Assembly: GCA_032622095.1 (NCBI GenBank)
Contig: CP136061.1
Coordinates: forward strand, 1,366,001-1,430,000
DNA length: 64,000 nucleotides
DNA from: Siphonodentalium dalli
Lineage: Eukaryota; Mollusca; Scaphopoda; Gadilida; Siphonodentaliidae
Direction: 5' to 3'
In this document: positions 22,633-33,330 of the stretch, piece by piece
Numbering within the stretch: position 1 is the stretch's first letter
How the letters are laid out: every line of letters begins with the position of its first letter
Position numbers and translations under genes: made by a program
The notes under the pieces: generated by a model
Told to the model about the DNA's origin: nothing
What the model saw: only the letters and a program-made list of their open reading frames with translations
The model's database searches: none

Positions 22633-23150
22633 GATTTGACCTTCAACTGACTATTTCGAAAGTCAAGGTCAGGTCAGGGTCATTATTTGACCAGTCCAAA
22701 ACACCCCCACCCGGAGAAAAGTACCCCTAGGTATCAAATTTCGTCGAAATCCGTACGTTTTACCCCACTTGACCTTTAATGAACAATTTTGAAGGTCAAG
22801 CTAAGGTCGGAGTCATGATTTGACCCGTCCAAAACACTCCCCCGACAAAAGTACCCATAGGTATCAAATTTCGTCGAAATCCAACCGTTTTATCCGATTT
22901 GACCTTTGATTGACCACACTGAAGGTCAAGGTCAGGCCGATGTCACGATTTCACCCGTTCAAAACTCTCCCCGGACCAAAGTATCCCTAGGTATCAAATT
23001 TCGCCGAAAATTGTCCGTTTTTACCCAAATTGACCTTGCATTGACAGTTTTAAAGGTCAAGGTCAGGTCGGGGTCACGATTTGACCCGTCCAAAACACTT
23101 CCCGGACACAAATACCCATAAGTATCAAATTACGTTGAAATCTATGGAAA
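22633..23150. repeat. Four-copy ~130-bp tandem repeat
   Basis: Four units, each with TTGACCTT, AAGGTCAAGGTCAGG, GATTTGACCCGTCCAAAACA and AGGTATCAAATTTCGTCGAA (the last block at about 22731, 22859, 22990 and 23118). Units are 10-20 percent diverged by eye. Frames within are repeat artefacts. Confidence 0.85.
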
Positions 23151-23595
23151 GCCGAGGAGGACATGTTGGTTGCTAATTGCTAGATATACGACGCGGTATT
23201 TTAAAGGTGTTTCAAACTAGGAGATAGAAGTATTCTGCGTTTCAAATGGTGATGAATTATAGTATTTTATTCAAATTTTATGGCATAAATTGTTATTAAA
23301 ACCGTATATACTATAAAAAATGAATGACTCGAAAATTAAGTGGGCCTTTAAACAAAGTCACAATTGCAGTTAGGCTCATCTCATACTCGTCCATTCAGCG
23401 ATATTCTGCTGCGCAGTTTGTTATAGCCTCCAGTATTCATTGAGCGTTGTTGCCCCAACTGTTATAATTCGCCTTTAGCATGCGTACTCTTGCCTCAGAT
23501 TATTGAGATATTAGGTCACACGTAATCACATTAAATCGCATCGAAACATAGCAATTGTGTGGGCAGCTTGGCGTGAATATGTAATGAGAAATAAG

Positions 23596-23860
23596 GTCAT
23601 ACGTAATGACATTAAACTCAAGAAAACCCGCGAAAACAAAACAGTTATTTCCTTCATAAAAAGAATCTTCGTGATAATGAACCCTCTCAATACTTTAGAA
23701 TATAGAATTAACCTTAAAATAACAAAAATCTTCGGAACACAGAACCTTCGGAATAACGAACCTTCGGATTGGTGAACCTTCGGAATAGCGAACATTCAGA
23801 GAAATTTCGGAATAGTGGACCTTCGGGATAGTGAACCTTCGGAATAGAGACATGCCCCCC
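23596..23860. repeat. GAACCTTCGGAATAG array region, copy 1
   Basis: Shares with 24066-24350 the blocks 'gaaaacccgcgaaaacaaaac' and 'ataaaaagaatctt', followed by short repeats of GAACCTTCGGAATAG. No credible gene on either strand. Confidence 0.75.
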
Positions 23861-24065
23861 CCCCCAATATTCATATTATATGCCCAGAGTTCAAAGCTAT
23901 GGACCCATAAAATTCTAAACTGGGCCCTTAAAATATTGAACTCCAAATTGGAGCCCACACAGAACATCACTTAAGTCAACTGTACCTGTTTCATGTAACA
24001 ATGCGGGAGGGTCCATATATACCACAACATTCATATTATATGCCAAGAATTCAACGGTATGGGCC

Positions 24066-24350
24066 CACGTAATGACATTAAATCTCAAGAAAACCCGCGA
24101 AAACAAAACAAAATGACATTTAATGTTCTAAGTTAAGTTATTTCCTCTTGTATCTGTATCGGTGTGCGCGCAGGATCAGTTCGGATGTGAGCGCACACTC
24201 CATAAAAAGAATCTTTGTGAAAATGAACCCTCTCAAATTAGTCTCAATGCTTTAGAATATAGAATTAACCTAAAAATAACAAAAACCTTCGGAATAGAGA
24301 ACCTTCGGAATAGCGGATCTTCGGGATAGCAAACCTTCATAATAGAAACA
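24066..24350. repeat. GAACCTTCGGAATAG array region, copy 2
   Basis: Second copy in direct orientation. A ~95-bp segment with 'ggtgtgcgcgcaggatcag' interrupts the match. Confidence 0.75.
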
Positions 24351-24708
24351 TGTCCCCACAATTACACCGGTGACGTAAAAACATGTGCTAATCTTTGTCG
24401 TACTATCGTAATTATCGGTACGATTTATACTCTAGTACGAAACAAGAATATATTTCTCCATTCGACCATGAGTCTATACAGATCTCTACACCAGTGTACA
24501 CCCACTTCGTGGCGGTAATAATGTTTATGTTACCATGATTTGTCGCTCGGTATTGTGAGAAATGGTCTTAATAGCGGTTGGCCGAATATAATTATATGCA
24601 TACATGTATAGGGGTAATTGTCTATTCAACCGTTCATAATAGATGTAAGCTCAACATATAGCCCTCTTGTATTACCTATGGACTGTGGTTTAAATTAAAC
24701 TTGGAAGT

Positions 24709-24795
24709 CGTACTATTTTTCGCTCAGTTTTAAATTCGTGCACCGATGGATGCGCGAAAAATAGTATTGCGCGAATTTAAATACGAGTAAGGTAT
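24709..24795. repeat. Inverse copy of the 22097 repeat
   Basis: TTTTTCGCTCAGTTTTAAATTC followed by a loop and GCGCGAATTTAAATACGAG. Folds back on itself. Confidence 0.6.
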
Positions 24796-25376
24796 CGGTA
24801 CTCAGATAATACCCAAACTTTTGCTTATTAAAAATATTGATTTGGCAGTCGAATTGAGTGATTGACTGATTGATTTACAAGACTTGCCCCCTACCAAATG
24901 TTCAATGTCACATATGTTCTAGCCCATTCCTCCTACTCATTAACTTTAGTCATTTACTTAAATTCTGAATTATGATATTTGTGTTCTATATTATACATGT
25001 TACTACTGTGCGTAATACATGCAATCGACACAGTGTCTATTTATCACAACGTTTCCATTTCAACATCAAAGTGTCAATGATCTCAATGTCACCACTTCAA
25101 GTTAAAAATAAAACAACAGTTTTGAAATCATACGGTACCTCGATCCAATCAATTCCAAATGAACACCTAGTTAGTAGTTTTGATTACCAAGGTCGTTTCC
25201 AGAAAAATAACGATAAATGAAGCTAATGTCCCCAAATTTGTTGTGATTAATTTCCAATTCACGGAATATATTGCACATTTCCCGGATGATGATTTCCGTA
25301 TATGAATGCAAAATTCAATGCGAATCGAGTTGATTTCAAAATGTGCGAACACTTATCACTTTACACGGAAGCGCGA
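24796..25376. other. No gene recognised
   Basis: Gene-poor stretch upstream of the cadherin gene. A + strand frame of 82 codons (24972-25220) lacks any recognisable motif. Confidence 0.45.
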
Positions 25377-25384
25377 TGACGTCA
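25377..25384. promoter_or_regulatory. CRE palindrome, distal
   Basis: Perfect TGACGTCA about 750 bp before the putative cadherin start codon. This is the CREB/ATF consensus; function is inferred only. Confidence 0.4.
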
Positions 25385-25456
25385 TCGTGTTACGGTACGA
25401 ATTGCGTACGAAATCTAAGAGTATTACCTCAGTCTATGACGATCTACGCCAACCGA

Positions 25457-25507
25457 GGTCTGTAGTATTGGCATGAGGCCGCAGGCCGAATGCTAATACG
25501 ATAGACC
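25457..25507. repeat. Imperfect hairpin
   Basis: GGTCTGTAGTATTGGCATGA pairs with the inverse of the block ending 'gctaatacgatagacc' around a GGCCGCAGGCC loop. Confidence 0.6.
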
Positions 25508-25876
25508 GAGGCCTCATAACTCGGTCAATGTGGAAACAACAAATTAATAAGTATTTTATTAATTAGCAACATTGGCAATAATTGTTTCACGAGATGAATA
25601 TATTAACATATAGATATACCGTTGTCATTGTGTGTTTTATTACATTAACAATTATTCAAGCACTTTTTTATTCTTGTGAACCTTGTGAAGAACTTGCAGC
25701 GATTTCACAGTACTGTCAGTTTCCACTGGGAATGATATTGATACGGTTGCACGTAGTTCATCCACGTACATGTATATTTACTCCCAAAAACAGTGACTGT
25801 CCGTAATTCATCCGAAATCAACTGCAATCTATCTTCCGTCGACCCAATATTCTTTGCCGATCGAGCTAATTACGTA

Positions 25877-25884
25877 TGACGTCA
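25877..25884. promoter_or_regulatory. CRE palindrome, proximal
   Basis: Second perfect TGACGTCA, about 250 bp before the ATG and 170 bp before the TATA box. Confidence 0.45.
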
Positions 25885-25897
25885 TTTACGTTACCTT

Positions 25898-26000
25898 GAC
25901 TTATTGGCCGTGTTTTCTACTTATTGGTCGAGTTTTTGTTACTTATTGGCCGCGTTTTCTACTTATTGGCCGACTTTTTGTTAAGTACTTATGACGCGGG
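25898..26000. repeat. CTTATTGGCCG tandem repeat in promoter region
   Basis: Four to five ~25-bp units of ACTTATTGGCCG(C/A) plus 'ttttctacttattgg'. The inverse, CCAATAAG, resembles but is not a full CCAAT box. Confidence 0.65.
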
Positions 26001-26050
26001 CAGCGTTCTACTTATTGCGACCGATAACCGGTAGCTAATTAATATATAGT

Positions 26051-26057
26051 TATAAAG
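26051..26057 (+). promoter_or_regulatory. TATA box of the cadherin gene
   Basis: TATAAAG lies 79 bp before the ATG at 26130, which would put transcription start near 26080 and give a ~50-nt leader. Confidence 0.5.
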
Positions 26058-26129
26058 CGAATAAATGAGAAATTGTGTTGTGAACATGCAATTAAATCAC
26101 ACGGGTATATAGTTCAGAAGGAAAAAAAT

Positions 26130-26202
26130 ATGGCGTCTTCATTTTTGGCAAGGCAATTTCTGTCTTCTCTGCTATTAAGCTTGTTTTTGTTTACATGTCA
26201 AG
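26130..26202 (+). CDS. Cadherin exon 1: signal peptide
   Basis: ATG in good context (A at -3, G at +4) opens a 24-residue leader: MASSFLARQ, then a hydrophobic core SSLLLSLFLFTC, typical of a secretory signal peptide. The frame stops at 26226 if read through, so an intron is required. CAAG|GTTGTT gives a phase-1 end that fits exon 2. This donor is weaker than the consensus, which is the main doubt. A TATA box and CRE sites lie upstream. The alternative is that the true first exon lies elsewhere. Confidence 0.55.
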
Positions 26203-27501
26203 GTTGTTCTCTCGCGATGAATGTGTAGAATTGGAGAAGTAAATGACTGTATCGCGCTCATGCAGTTGCGCTGAATAGGTCACTCTCATGGGGTTTTCTG
26301 TGATAAAGTTACCCAGGTTCCTGAAATTGTGATAAAGTTACCCAGGTTGGAGAGAATTGTGATAAAGTTACCCAGGTTAAAGGCACGGTTGGCCTTAATT
26401 GTAGAAAATATTCATATTTGTTCCAAACACCGTAAACAGTAAAACATTAAAACGCATACAGTTTCGTTCATAGATACCATGACAATCGCGTAAACTCCAT
26501 TTTATCATAAAGATCTACTATGTTTTACCTAAGCAAGAGCCTGATTGTGTTACAGAACACAGCACAATGCTTCTGGCTAATCACACCCAAAGAGCATAAA
26601 CGCTCTTTATTAGCTCCCTATCAGGAATTCACCAACAAAGAACGCTCTTTATGTTTACCATCATAATATAAACAAACGCCAAAAAAGTAACTTTTTTATG
26701 CTTTTGGTTACATAACAATGGTCAAACAGATGACAATAACATACTGTTTATGCGATATTTCTTATTTGTATACGGACAAAGTCTGTCTACATTTTGATGT
26801 TCTTTCTGTTTGTGGCGGTTTTTGACGTGTGTAAATATTTTCACAGGATACCCACCGCCAAGGCCAACCGTATACCTTTAAGCAAATCTCACAATAAGAA
26901 CTTGATTTAAAAGTCACGGAGGGAAATACTGTTCAGTTTTGGCAAGTAAAGCCCTTATTTAGCACACATTAAGATATATTAGTACTGTAGCTCGTCATTT
27001 TGATCGCAAAAATGAATAATTTGTTGCTAAACATGAAATATTCTTAACCTGGGTAACTTTATCACAATCCTCTCCAACCTGGGTAACTTTATCACAATTT
27101 CGGGAACCTGGGTAACTTTATCACATAAAACCAGTGAGAGTGACATATTCAGCCTCAGTTGCCTGGTCTATGAGGTCTCATGAAGCTTGCTACTTTTTTA
27201 TTATAATTGGAAAGTATGAGTAAGTAAAACTTTAAAATATAAAAGTTATTGCATGAAGTATAATTTGAATTTGTCTACGGGGGTAGATTATTTTGAATTG
27301 GTCCAATATTACTGAGTATCACAAACTAAGTTAAGGCCAAACCTTCACAATATATTATCTTTCGTCTTCATACATTTCGTAAACATTCCTCAAAATGAAA
27401 TATAGACCATTCCAATGTATATGTTTTTAACTGGGTGGAATTATCCGCATAGTAGAGTAATGAAAGGTCTAATAATGCATTATTCCATGTTCAGCCTCCA
27501 G
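26203..27501 (+). other. Cadherin intron 1
   Basis: Contains the inverted-repeat element at 26255-27165. The remaining ~330 bp before exon 2 is AT-rich, with no gene. Two acceptors lie 7 bp apart (AG at 27493-27494 and 27500-27501); only the second keeps the frame from exon 1. Confidence 0.5.
26255..27165. mobile_element. Inverted-repeat element with GTGATAAAGTTACCCAGGTT iterons
   Basis: The arms start near 'gctgaata.gtcactctca' and each contain three copies of GTGATAAAGTTACCCAGGTT (26300-26380 and inverse at 27047-27124), followed by a match around GGCCAACCGT. The ~650-bp middle encodes no protein but has two ACGCTCTTTAT motifs, one inside a perfect AAAGAGC/GCTCTTT stem at 26588-26607. It is a non-autonomous DNA element in cadherin intron 1. 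Confidence 0.8.
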
Positions 27502-27669
27502 TGATAACAAATGCTCCCGATTCAACGACGGTAACAGAAGACGAAACAGTGGCCAAAGCTCTGATTCAACTGACTGTTACAGAACCAAACTCAGAGACTT
27601 ACACTTGCAGAGTTGACTCCTGTAATGGCGCACCGATTTGTCCGTTCAGCTCTCGAGCGGTTGTTGGAG
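27502..27669 (+). CDS. Cadherin exon 2: first half of EC1
   Basis: 56 codons, phase 1 at both ends, donor GGAG|GTTAGT. It starts VITNAPDSTTVTEDETVA, the N-terminal strand of an EC repeat, and has a Cys cluster TCRVDSCNG..ICPF unusual for classical cadherins. The usual central DxNxD calcium motif is not evident, so EC1 may bind calcium poorly. If the upstream AG (27494) were used, the exon would start with PPV in phase 0, which does not fit exon 1. Confidence 0.75.
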
Positions 27670-28239
27670 GTTAGTTTGTAAACTCCACGCAGCGCCCTCT
27701 CCGTTATCACTGCGATAGATCACTGCCGGGACGATGGTACTTTGCGGATAGATACATCTATTTTTACGTGACGTAAAGTCACCTATCTTATTTTGACCAC
27801 CAGCTTGCAATAATGGTAATTATTTTGGTATTGATATGAACAATATGAACTGCATGGGGCAGACTTTAATCGTAAAACATAAGAACTATAAGATCATGTC
27901 AGAAACCCTTACCAAATCAATGGTATCTCAGCGGAGCGATGGGAGAGAACTCTACCTGAAGTTTGGTTAGTTTGCTGTGCTGTTAAAGATACCATGTCCA
28001 CTGTGACACCATTCATCCACCACATATGTACGTTTTCTAATAATTCGATCGGATCCATATAAGCCAAATAATCGCTTCTCATAAAGTGCTTAAACAGCGG
28101 TCTCAAAATGATCTTTTGTGATAGGTTTCGACATTTCCCACCCCTGATCAAGTGGTCCCGCTAATGTGGTATGTTGCGGTTGGGTCCTGCTGAATTGCTA
28201 TGATGCTGTTATATATAGGGCAAACTGAGGCTGTTAACA

Positions 28240-28564
28240 GAAAGTACCGTTATATTTTTTTAATTTGTCTTTTTCGCGGTGTTCCGATAATCTGCACAAT
28301 CCAGTAAAAGCCAGTATGCGTATCAAACATTCAAATACATATTTATTGCAAAATATAATTAATACTGGTTGTATTAGTTGTTGAAAATCGACTATAATCA
28401 AGTTGGTTAGTCATGTCGTTTTAGAAACACCACCCCAGGCATTATTACATCATTAAAAAATATATATGTTCTTGGATATTTCATACACTGGTTTTTCTCA
28501 AATCGCTCGGATTAGCCAAACACCGCGAAAATGACAACTTTAGAAAAAATGACGGTACTTTTTC
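28240..28564. mobile_element. MITE with AAAGTACCGT ends
   Basis: About 65-bp inverted ends: GAAAGTACCGT and TTTTTCGCGGTGTT at the left, inverse AACACCGCGAAAA and ACGGTACTTTTTC at the right. Non-coding. Confidence 0.75.
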
Positions 28565-28707
28565 GTAACCGCATATTGGCATATTAGCAGGAACACTTGC
28601 CCAGGGGTATATACTACTTATGGATGATTGTATTAATTTCGCAATTTACGTATGATACGTATGACGTTGGTTTCAAGACAAAAGGAGACTAAACACATCA
28701 TATACAT

Positions 28708-28866
28708 TAATGCCCTAAATAATCGACTCCTTAACCACAGCAGAATAATCGGTAACTTTTCACCGAGAGCTTTCCGATGAGTGGCAACAAGCCATACTTC
28801 CGACTAAATCCTGAAAAGTTACCCATAATTCTACTGTGGTTAAGGAGTCGATTATTTAGGGCATTA
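28708..28866. mobile_element. Hairpin MITE with TAATGCCCTAAATAATCGAC ends
   Basis: Inverted ends of about 55 bp with few mismatches (TAATGCCCTAAATAATCGAC, CCTTAACCACAG, GGTAACTTTTCA) flank a ~45-bp centre. The outer TA at each side could be a Tc1/mariner-type target duplication; this is inferred. Confidence 0.85.
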
Positions 28867-29019
28867 CTTTTTCACACACCCAAGTTTCCGAGACGAGGAA
28901 ATGGGAGCAGCTGAGATTGTATAGAACGTTTTTTCATTGTCAGAGCAATATTATATCGCAAAAATTTCTTTCGAGCTGATAAAGACAAGATGTTAGCTTT
29001 ATTTTTTGTTTTCGACCAG

Positions 29020-29193
29020 TGGCTTCCATCTGGATGGATGACAATCCCGGCTTCGCTGCAGCAGCGCCTCCTACTTCCCAGTATGACCTGAACATCATAT
29101 GCCAAGATGCCAGTGGTTCCGATTCCGCTTCGTACACGTACACGGTACGTGTTACAGCAAACCAACCCGCTGTGTGGGATGCATCCTTTCCAG
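29020..29193 (+). CDS. Cadherin exon 3: end of EC1 and linker to EC2
   Basis: 58 codons, acceptor ttcgaccag|TG, donor CCAG|GTGGGT, phase 1 at both ends. It encodes VASIWMDDNPGF, QYDLNIICQDASGSDS and TYTVRVTAN, the C-terminal strands of EC1 (the ..V.a.D..G pattern), then QPAVWDASFP, the start of EC2. The boundary lacks the D-x-N-D-N calcium linker. The frame at 29099-29305 and those on the - strand are shadows. Confidence 0.85.
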
Positions 29194-29224
29194 GTGGGTA
29201 TATCATTTGCTTACACGTACCTGC

Positions 29225-30058
29225 TTAAAGGTAGTCAATCTGATCAGACGGTCTCCATACCATTATGATACAACAACAGCAACATTCCTTCAAAATACGC
29301 TTTAGTTATCAGAATCGATTAATTACAACAAAATAATGCTAACCACTGTCAACTGTGGTATAAAATTTCCTCAAAACGTGTTATTTATAAACATGTTGTT
29401 CAACGAACTATGACCGTATTATCACTTAATTATCACGAAATTTGTCCGTATTACCACTTGGTTTTAGAGTTATCCATCTTCATCCGCAATTTTGACCTAT
29501 ACCGTCGTCTTGACGATGTTTTTCCAGGCCACAAATAAGTACATATCTCGAGAAATAACAAATTGCAAAAATCGATATCTGATCACTCTGAACTTTGATG
29601 GGTGGGTTCCTCGACTCGAATCAAATAATGTTTTACCCCCGAAGCCAAAGAAATAGTAATTTGGGAGCGTTAACCCTTTACCCAACAGAAGGGCCCTGTG
29701 CCAATGCATTCTCTTATATATGCGAGTCGACCATAGGTCGCCTCGCATATATAAGAGAATGCATTGGCTTAACACATTAAAAAATATAAAATTGTTGAAG
29801 AATGTAAGAAAAAATGGTAAAAAGTGTTAAAAAAAGATTTATGGTCGACTCGCATATATAAGAGAATGCATTGGCACAGGGCATAACTGTAACTATCACA
29901 ATGTGGTCAAGGAGCCGGTTCCAATGATATCCATATGTGTATGGTTCTATTGAGACAGACCGAAGATATTTTAGGCTGTTGAAGCTTTATTTGGCCGGTT
30001 TTGGCCGGTTTTGGCCGGTTTGTTGGGTAAAGGGTTAATTCGGATTATGCGTCTTTAA
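29225..30058. mobile_element. TTAA-ended MITE interrupted by another element
   Basis: Same family as 20869-21356: TTAAAGGTAGTCAATC at the left and 'cggattatgcgtctttaa' at the right, with TCGACTCGAATCAAATA inside. The match breaks at TTAA (29670) and resumes after TTAA (30038). Confidence 0.8.
29670..30038. mobile_element. piggyBac-like MITE nested in the MITE
   Basis: Perfect 18-bp ends TTAACCCTTTACCCAACA and inverse, 369 bp in total. TTAA target plus CCC-starting ends is the piggyBac pattern. Inside is a ~27-bp palindrome GCCAATGCATTCTC.. around 29699-29766, a third copy of its arm at 29840-29884, and a triple GGCCGGTTTT near 29994-30020. No transposase. Confidence 0.85.
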
Positions 30059-30395
30059 CCATTTCTTTACTAAATGGATTCTCGCATTATTATAAAGGTA
30101 TAGATTGGAATGGTCTAGTATTCACCTGGAGGGACGTTCAAGAAATATAAGCAGACGACAGCCAGATGAAGATATAATAAAAATGTGGAATAGTTCATAT
30201 TCATTGGTGGGAAATATTCATAAATAGTTTGTTGAACTTATAATATCTGAATATTTCTAGGGGAACTTATTTAGTACAGAAAGGGTTAACGCTCATGCAT
30301 ACGATAATGGATTGTACAGCTGACAGTTGCATACACCGTTAGCATTGACAGATTTAACAAAGAATCAATCATGAAATTACTCGTAAAGTTCATAA
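30059..30395. other. No gene seen
   Basis: AT-rich intron sequence, nothing recognised. Confidence 0.5.
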
Positions 30396-30750
30396 CCCTC
30401 GGAACAAACGTCGCACAACCGACTCGAATTCAATTATTCGAGTCGACAACAGTGCGACGTTTGTTTCAAATAAATGCGAGTATAGAGGCACTACCGAAAA
30501 AGAATGAATGTGTGTCGGCAACACGAATCTAATTGCTGATGCATCTTAGATCCGTGTTTGAAACAAACGTCGCATCTCTCCATGATCTCCGTAGAGTCCA
30601 ATTTATATCTGAGAAATCCAAACGAGCTGCATAATGATATGCTGATGAGGGAATTTCAACTGAAACGAGCGTGACGTAATTTGGTGGTATTTGAATTCGA
30701 GTCGACAAAAGTGCGACGTTTATTTTCAAATTAAATGTGAGTAGACGCAC
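30396..30750. repeat. Pair of GTCGACTCGAAT / GTGCGACGTTTGT hairpins
   Basis: ACAAACGTCGCAC, CGACTCGAATTC and their inverse form a palindrome at 30402-30465. A second, spread version lies at 30551-30730. A diverged relative occurs near 51415-51460. Non-coding. Confidence 0.7.
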
Positions 30751-30784
30751 TAAATGAAATGTTATTCCGTTTGGATATACCCGA

Positions 30785-31030
30785 TAATAGGGAAGTGGCG
30801 ACGTGGGGGAGGGGGTGAAACATCACTTGACCTCAATTTGACTGAAATGGCCATCAGTGGGAAATGTTCCAACATCATGGGGTGTTATAGGTTGGAAATT
30901 TCCAACACTTGGGAAGCTTGTGTCCTGGTCCCTCGTGACCCCTGTGGCCAGTCAAAAACTGCTAATTAGTTTAAGAAAACATTATTTGCATATACTTTTG
31001 TTCAAAATCGTGAACTTAAATGGTCATCAG
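30785..31030. repeat. Dispersed repeat with GGTTGGAAATTTCCAAC, copy 2
   Basis: Relative of 18900-19300, same orientation. Open frames across it are incidental. Confidence 0.7.
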
Positions 31031-32170
31031 TTCGAAAATTTCCATACTTATGGACAGCTTGATGCCATCCTAGATGCTACAGGATTTTGCGATTTTATGT
31101 TGAGATTTCAAAATATTCCAACTATAATAATGATCGGATATTCATATTCAGATCTCTAATTGTTCGTATACTAGCAGAGCCATGGTCCGCCTAGTGCATG
31201 GTCACAAGTCTACTGATACATTCAGAATAGGCTATCGTCCAAGCCTATGGAGGAACAGCGAGGCTGGTGCAAATTGTCACTGTCCGACATGTTTATGTTA
31301 TGACGCAGTTTTAGATAGGCTTACTGGCGTAATATAGTGTTATCCCGCGTTGACCTTAAAGGACTTATTCGCTCTAGAAACTACAAAACGCAATCGGAAA
31401 GCCCTCCCTGTTGTGATTAAAATGATCCAAGTCCCATTCCGATCGCATAATAAATAACCCGTAAAATAAATAAATAATACCAGCACCGGTATTCGGAGAT
31501 TTCCGTGACTAAACTACGAGTGACGTACTTGTGGGGAGCGAATTAAAAACACAGATTCGGAGCCAGAGTTTATTATGCAGACTACGAGGACGTAATCGTA
31601 AGTCAGACGATACTAAAATGCGGAGTCGTATGTGCGCGTGTGGTATATAGATTACGTTACGCTTTGGCCGTTTATCTGGAATAGAAGACAATAGCTATGT
31701 GAATAAAGTAATTAATAGCCCCTAGAATGATTGTTGTTTTTGTAGCCATTAATAATTAACATGCCGGCACATGTCTGTTTTGGTAAATAGATGGCAGTAA
31801 TAGTGCTTTGGTTGTCTCGCGCATTCACTCGATGATTTGTAATCACTCAGTGACTATTCATCAGTGTCAGTCGCGAACTTGTTTGCACTCTATATGCCAC
31901 AAAGTGAATAGAAAGAATTCGAACATTATCTCTCTGATCATACATATATAAGAAGCGCCCAAATTTATATAAACACTGGGCTGAATAATGTTAACTCTAT
32001 TTATGCGCCTTTGTTTTGTGTTTGTTTGTTGTTTTACTTTCGATATAAATATCCCGAGTATCTGTCATCTCCACATATTCCAAGATGGCTAGTAGATGTA
32101 GTGTGTTCAGTTGTGGGCGGGCTAGCGATCCATTATTTAGTACCTCCAAAAAGACAACACAGTGCGTAAT
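31031..32170. other. No gene seen
   Basis: Intronic sequence without recognisable features. Confidence 0.5.
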
Positions 32171-32172
32171 TT

Positions 32173-32345
32173 AGAACGCTCTTTATTGTCTAACGCTTTT
32201 GGGAGACGGAAGCATGGACGCTCTTTATATTTAATTGTCACAATACCACATACAAAATCACCCATGACATTGAAATAGAGCACGTTCATAATTGAGAACG
32301 CTCTTTGTTGTCTACACAGCGACGAAAACATGGACGCTCTTTATT
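32173..32345. repeat. AACGCTCTTTATT repeat pair
   Basis: Two related ~65-bp blocks, each with GAACGCTCTTTRTTGTCTA at the start and CATGGACGCTCTTTAT at the end (32175, 32218, 32297, 32334). The same core motif recurs in the 26.3 kb element and in the LTR element. Confidence 0.6.
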
Positions 32346-32717
32346 AGAGGCAATTATTTGAGTTTTTCTATGCTAACAATTCAAAAAAAATCCTCTCTAG
32401 AAAGTCAATATGTGCCATCAAAACGTAAAATAAAACAAACAACAAACTGAAAAACAATGCCAGGCTAGCCTTCAATTAACAAAAATATCTTTATGCCAAA
32501 CTGCAGCCTAACTAATAATTATTGTAGTTTCAACAGTCTGTTGTGTATTCGAGTGAATTATTTTGTTTACTCACTTATCGATCTTGACTGGAAGGATTTT
32601 AGCAAGCTGTTCACAGTCGTGCACTTCTCCACACAAAATGTTTCGTGTGAAGAAACAGACAGGAACATTATTATGACGAATTCAAGCCATCATGATACAT
32701 GTACTAGTACAATAACT

Positions 32718-33149
32718 TGTGAGATAACTACCCATTATAATCTCACAACTTGATTCAAACTATACGAATGTCCCAATATATAAAACCCCAAACTCAGATA
32801 TTCGTGTTCGGTTCTCGAAACCTCACACGTCTTATTCTCAGCGAAGATATACACACAATGAAGATGGCTCCCAAATATGGGCAAGGGAAATTCCCATAAC
32901 GAAGGAACCAATCCCGATGTGTATTGCTAAACGCCTCATCTAATATGCGTCCCAAATAGTATATAAGAGACAACCACATCCCATCACCTCATGCTTTCCC
33001 TATTCCACTTCCGAGCCTCTAATACGTAGAGGCTCGACTATTCTAACACTAGCATCATCGATTGTCACATTTGTATACACTGCTTATATCTTATTCACGA
33101 CGTAATAAAGACTTGTACTTATATATATCTATGTGTCCATTACCTCACA
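32718..33149 (+). repeat. 5' LTR
   Basis: TATAAAA near 32780, AATAAA at 33105 and a perfect 10-bp hairpin CGAGCCTCTA/TAGAGGCTCG (33012-33036) are visible. Short - strand frames in both LTRs are incidental. Confidence 0.85.
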
Positions 33150-33210
33150 TAGTATTAATGGTACCGTGAACAGTTCTGCGTCTCACTACTACACAGCTTG
33201 AAGTCTCAGC

Positions 33211-33330
33211 TACTAGACGACCATTGCCAAGATACATACAAGACGACCACTGCCAAGATAGATACTAGACGACCACTGCCAATATACATACTAGACGACC
33301 ACATACAAGATACATACTAGACCAACGCAT
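33211..33330. repeat. ~30-bp tandem repeat after the 5' LTR
   Basis: Four to five units of TACTAGACGACCACTGCCAA plus 'gatacata'. Confidence 0.75.

Larger units (their letters stand above)
27670..29019 (+). other. Cadherin intron 2
   Basis: 1.35 kb. Contains two MITEs (28240-28564, 28708-28866). The rest shows nothing recognisable; the - strand frame at 27909-28151 has no features. Confidence 0.7.

Noticed and set aside
23526-24106. Overlapping - strand frames with IPKVH/SEGSLFRRF repeats
   Set aside because: Translation of the GAACCTTCGGAATAG short repeats; present in duplicated non-coding DNA.
25582-25806. 74-codon frame with a hydrophobic N-terminus and several Cys upstream of the cadherin gene
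   Set aside because: It looks superficially secretory but has no splice support or recognisable motif, and a better signal exon exists at 26130.
32794-32979. 61-codon - strand frame duplicated at 41804-41989
   Set aside because: It is duplicated only because it lies in both LTRs; no motif and antisense to LTR signals.
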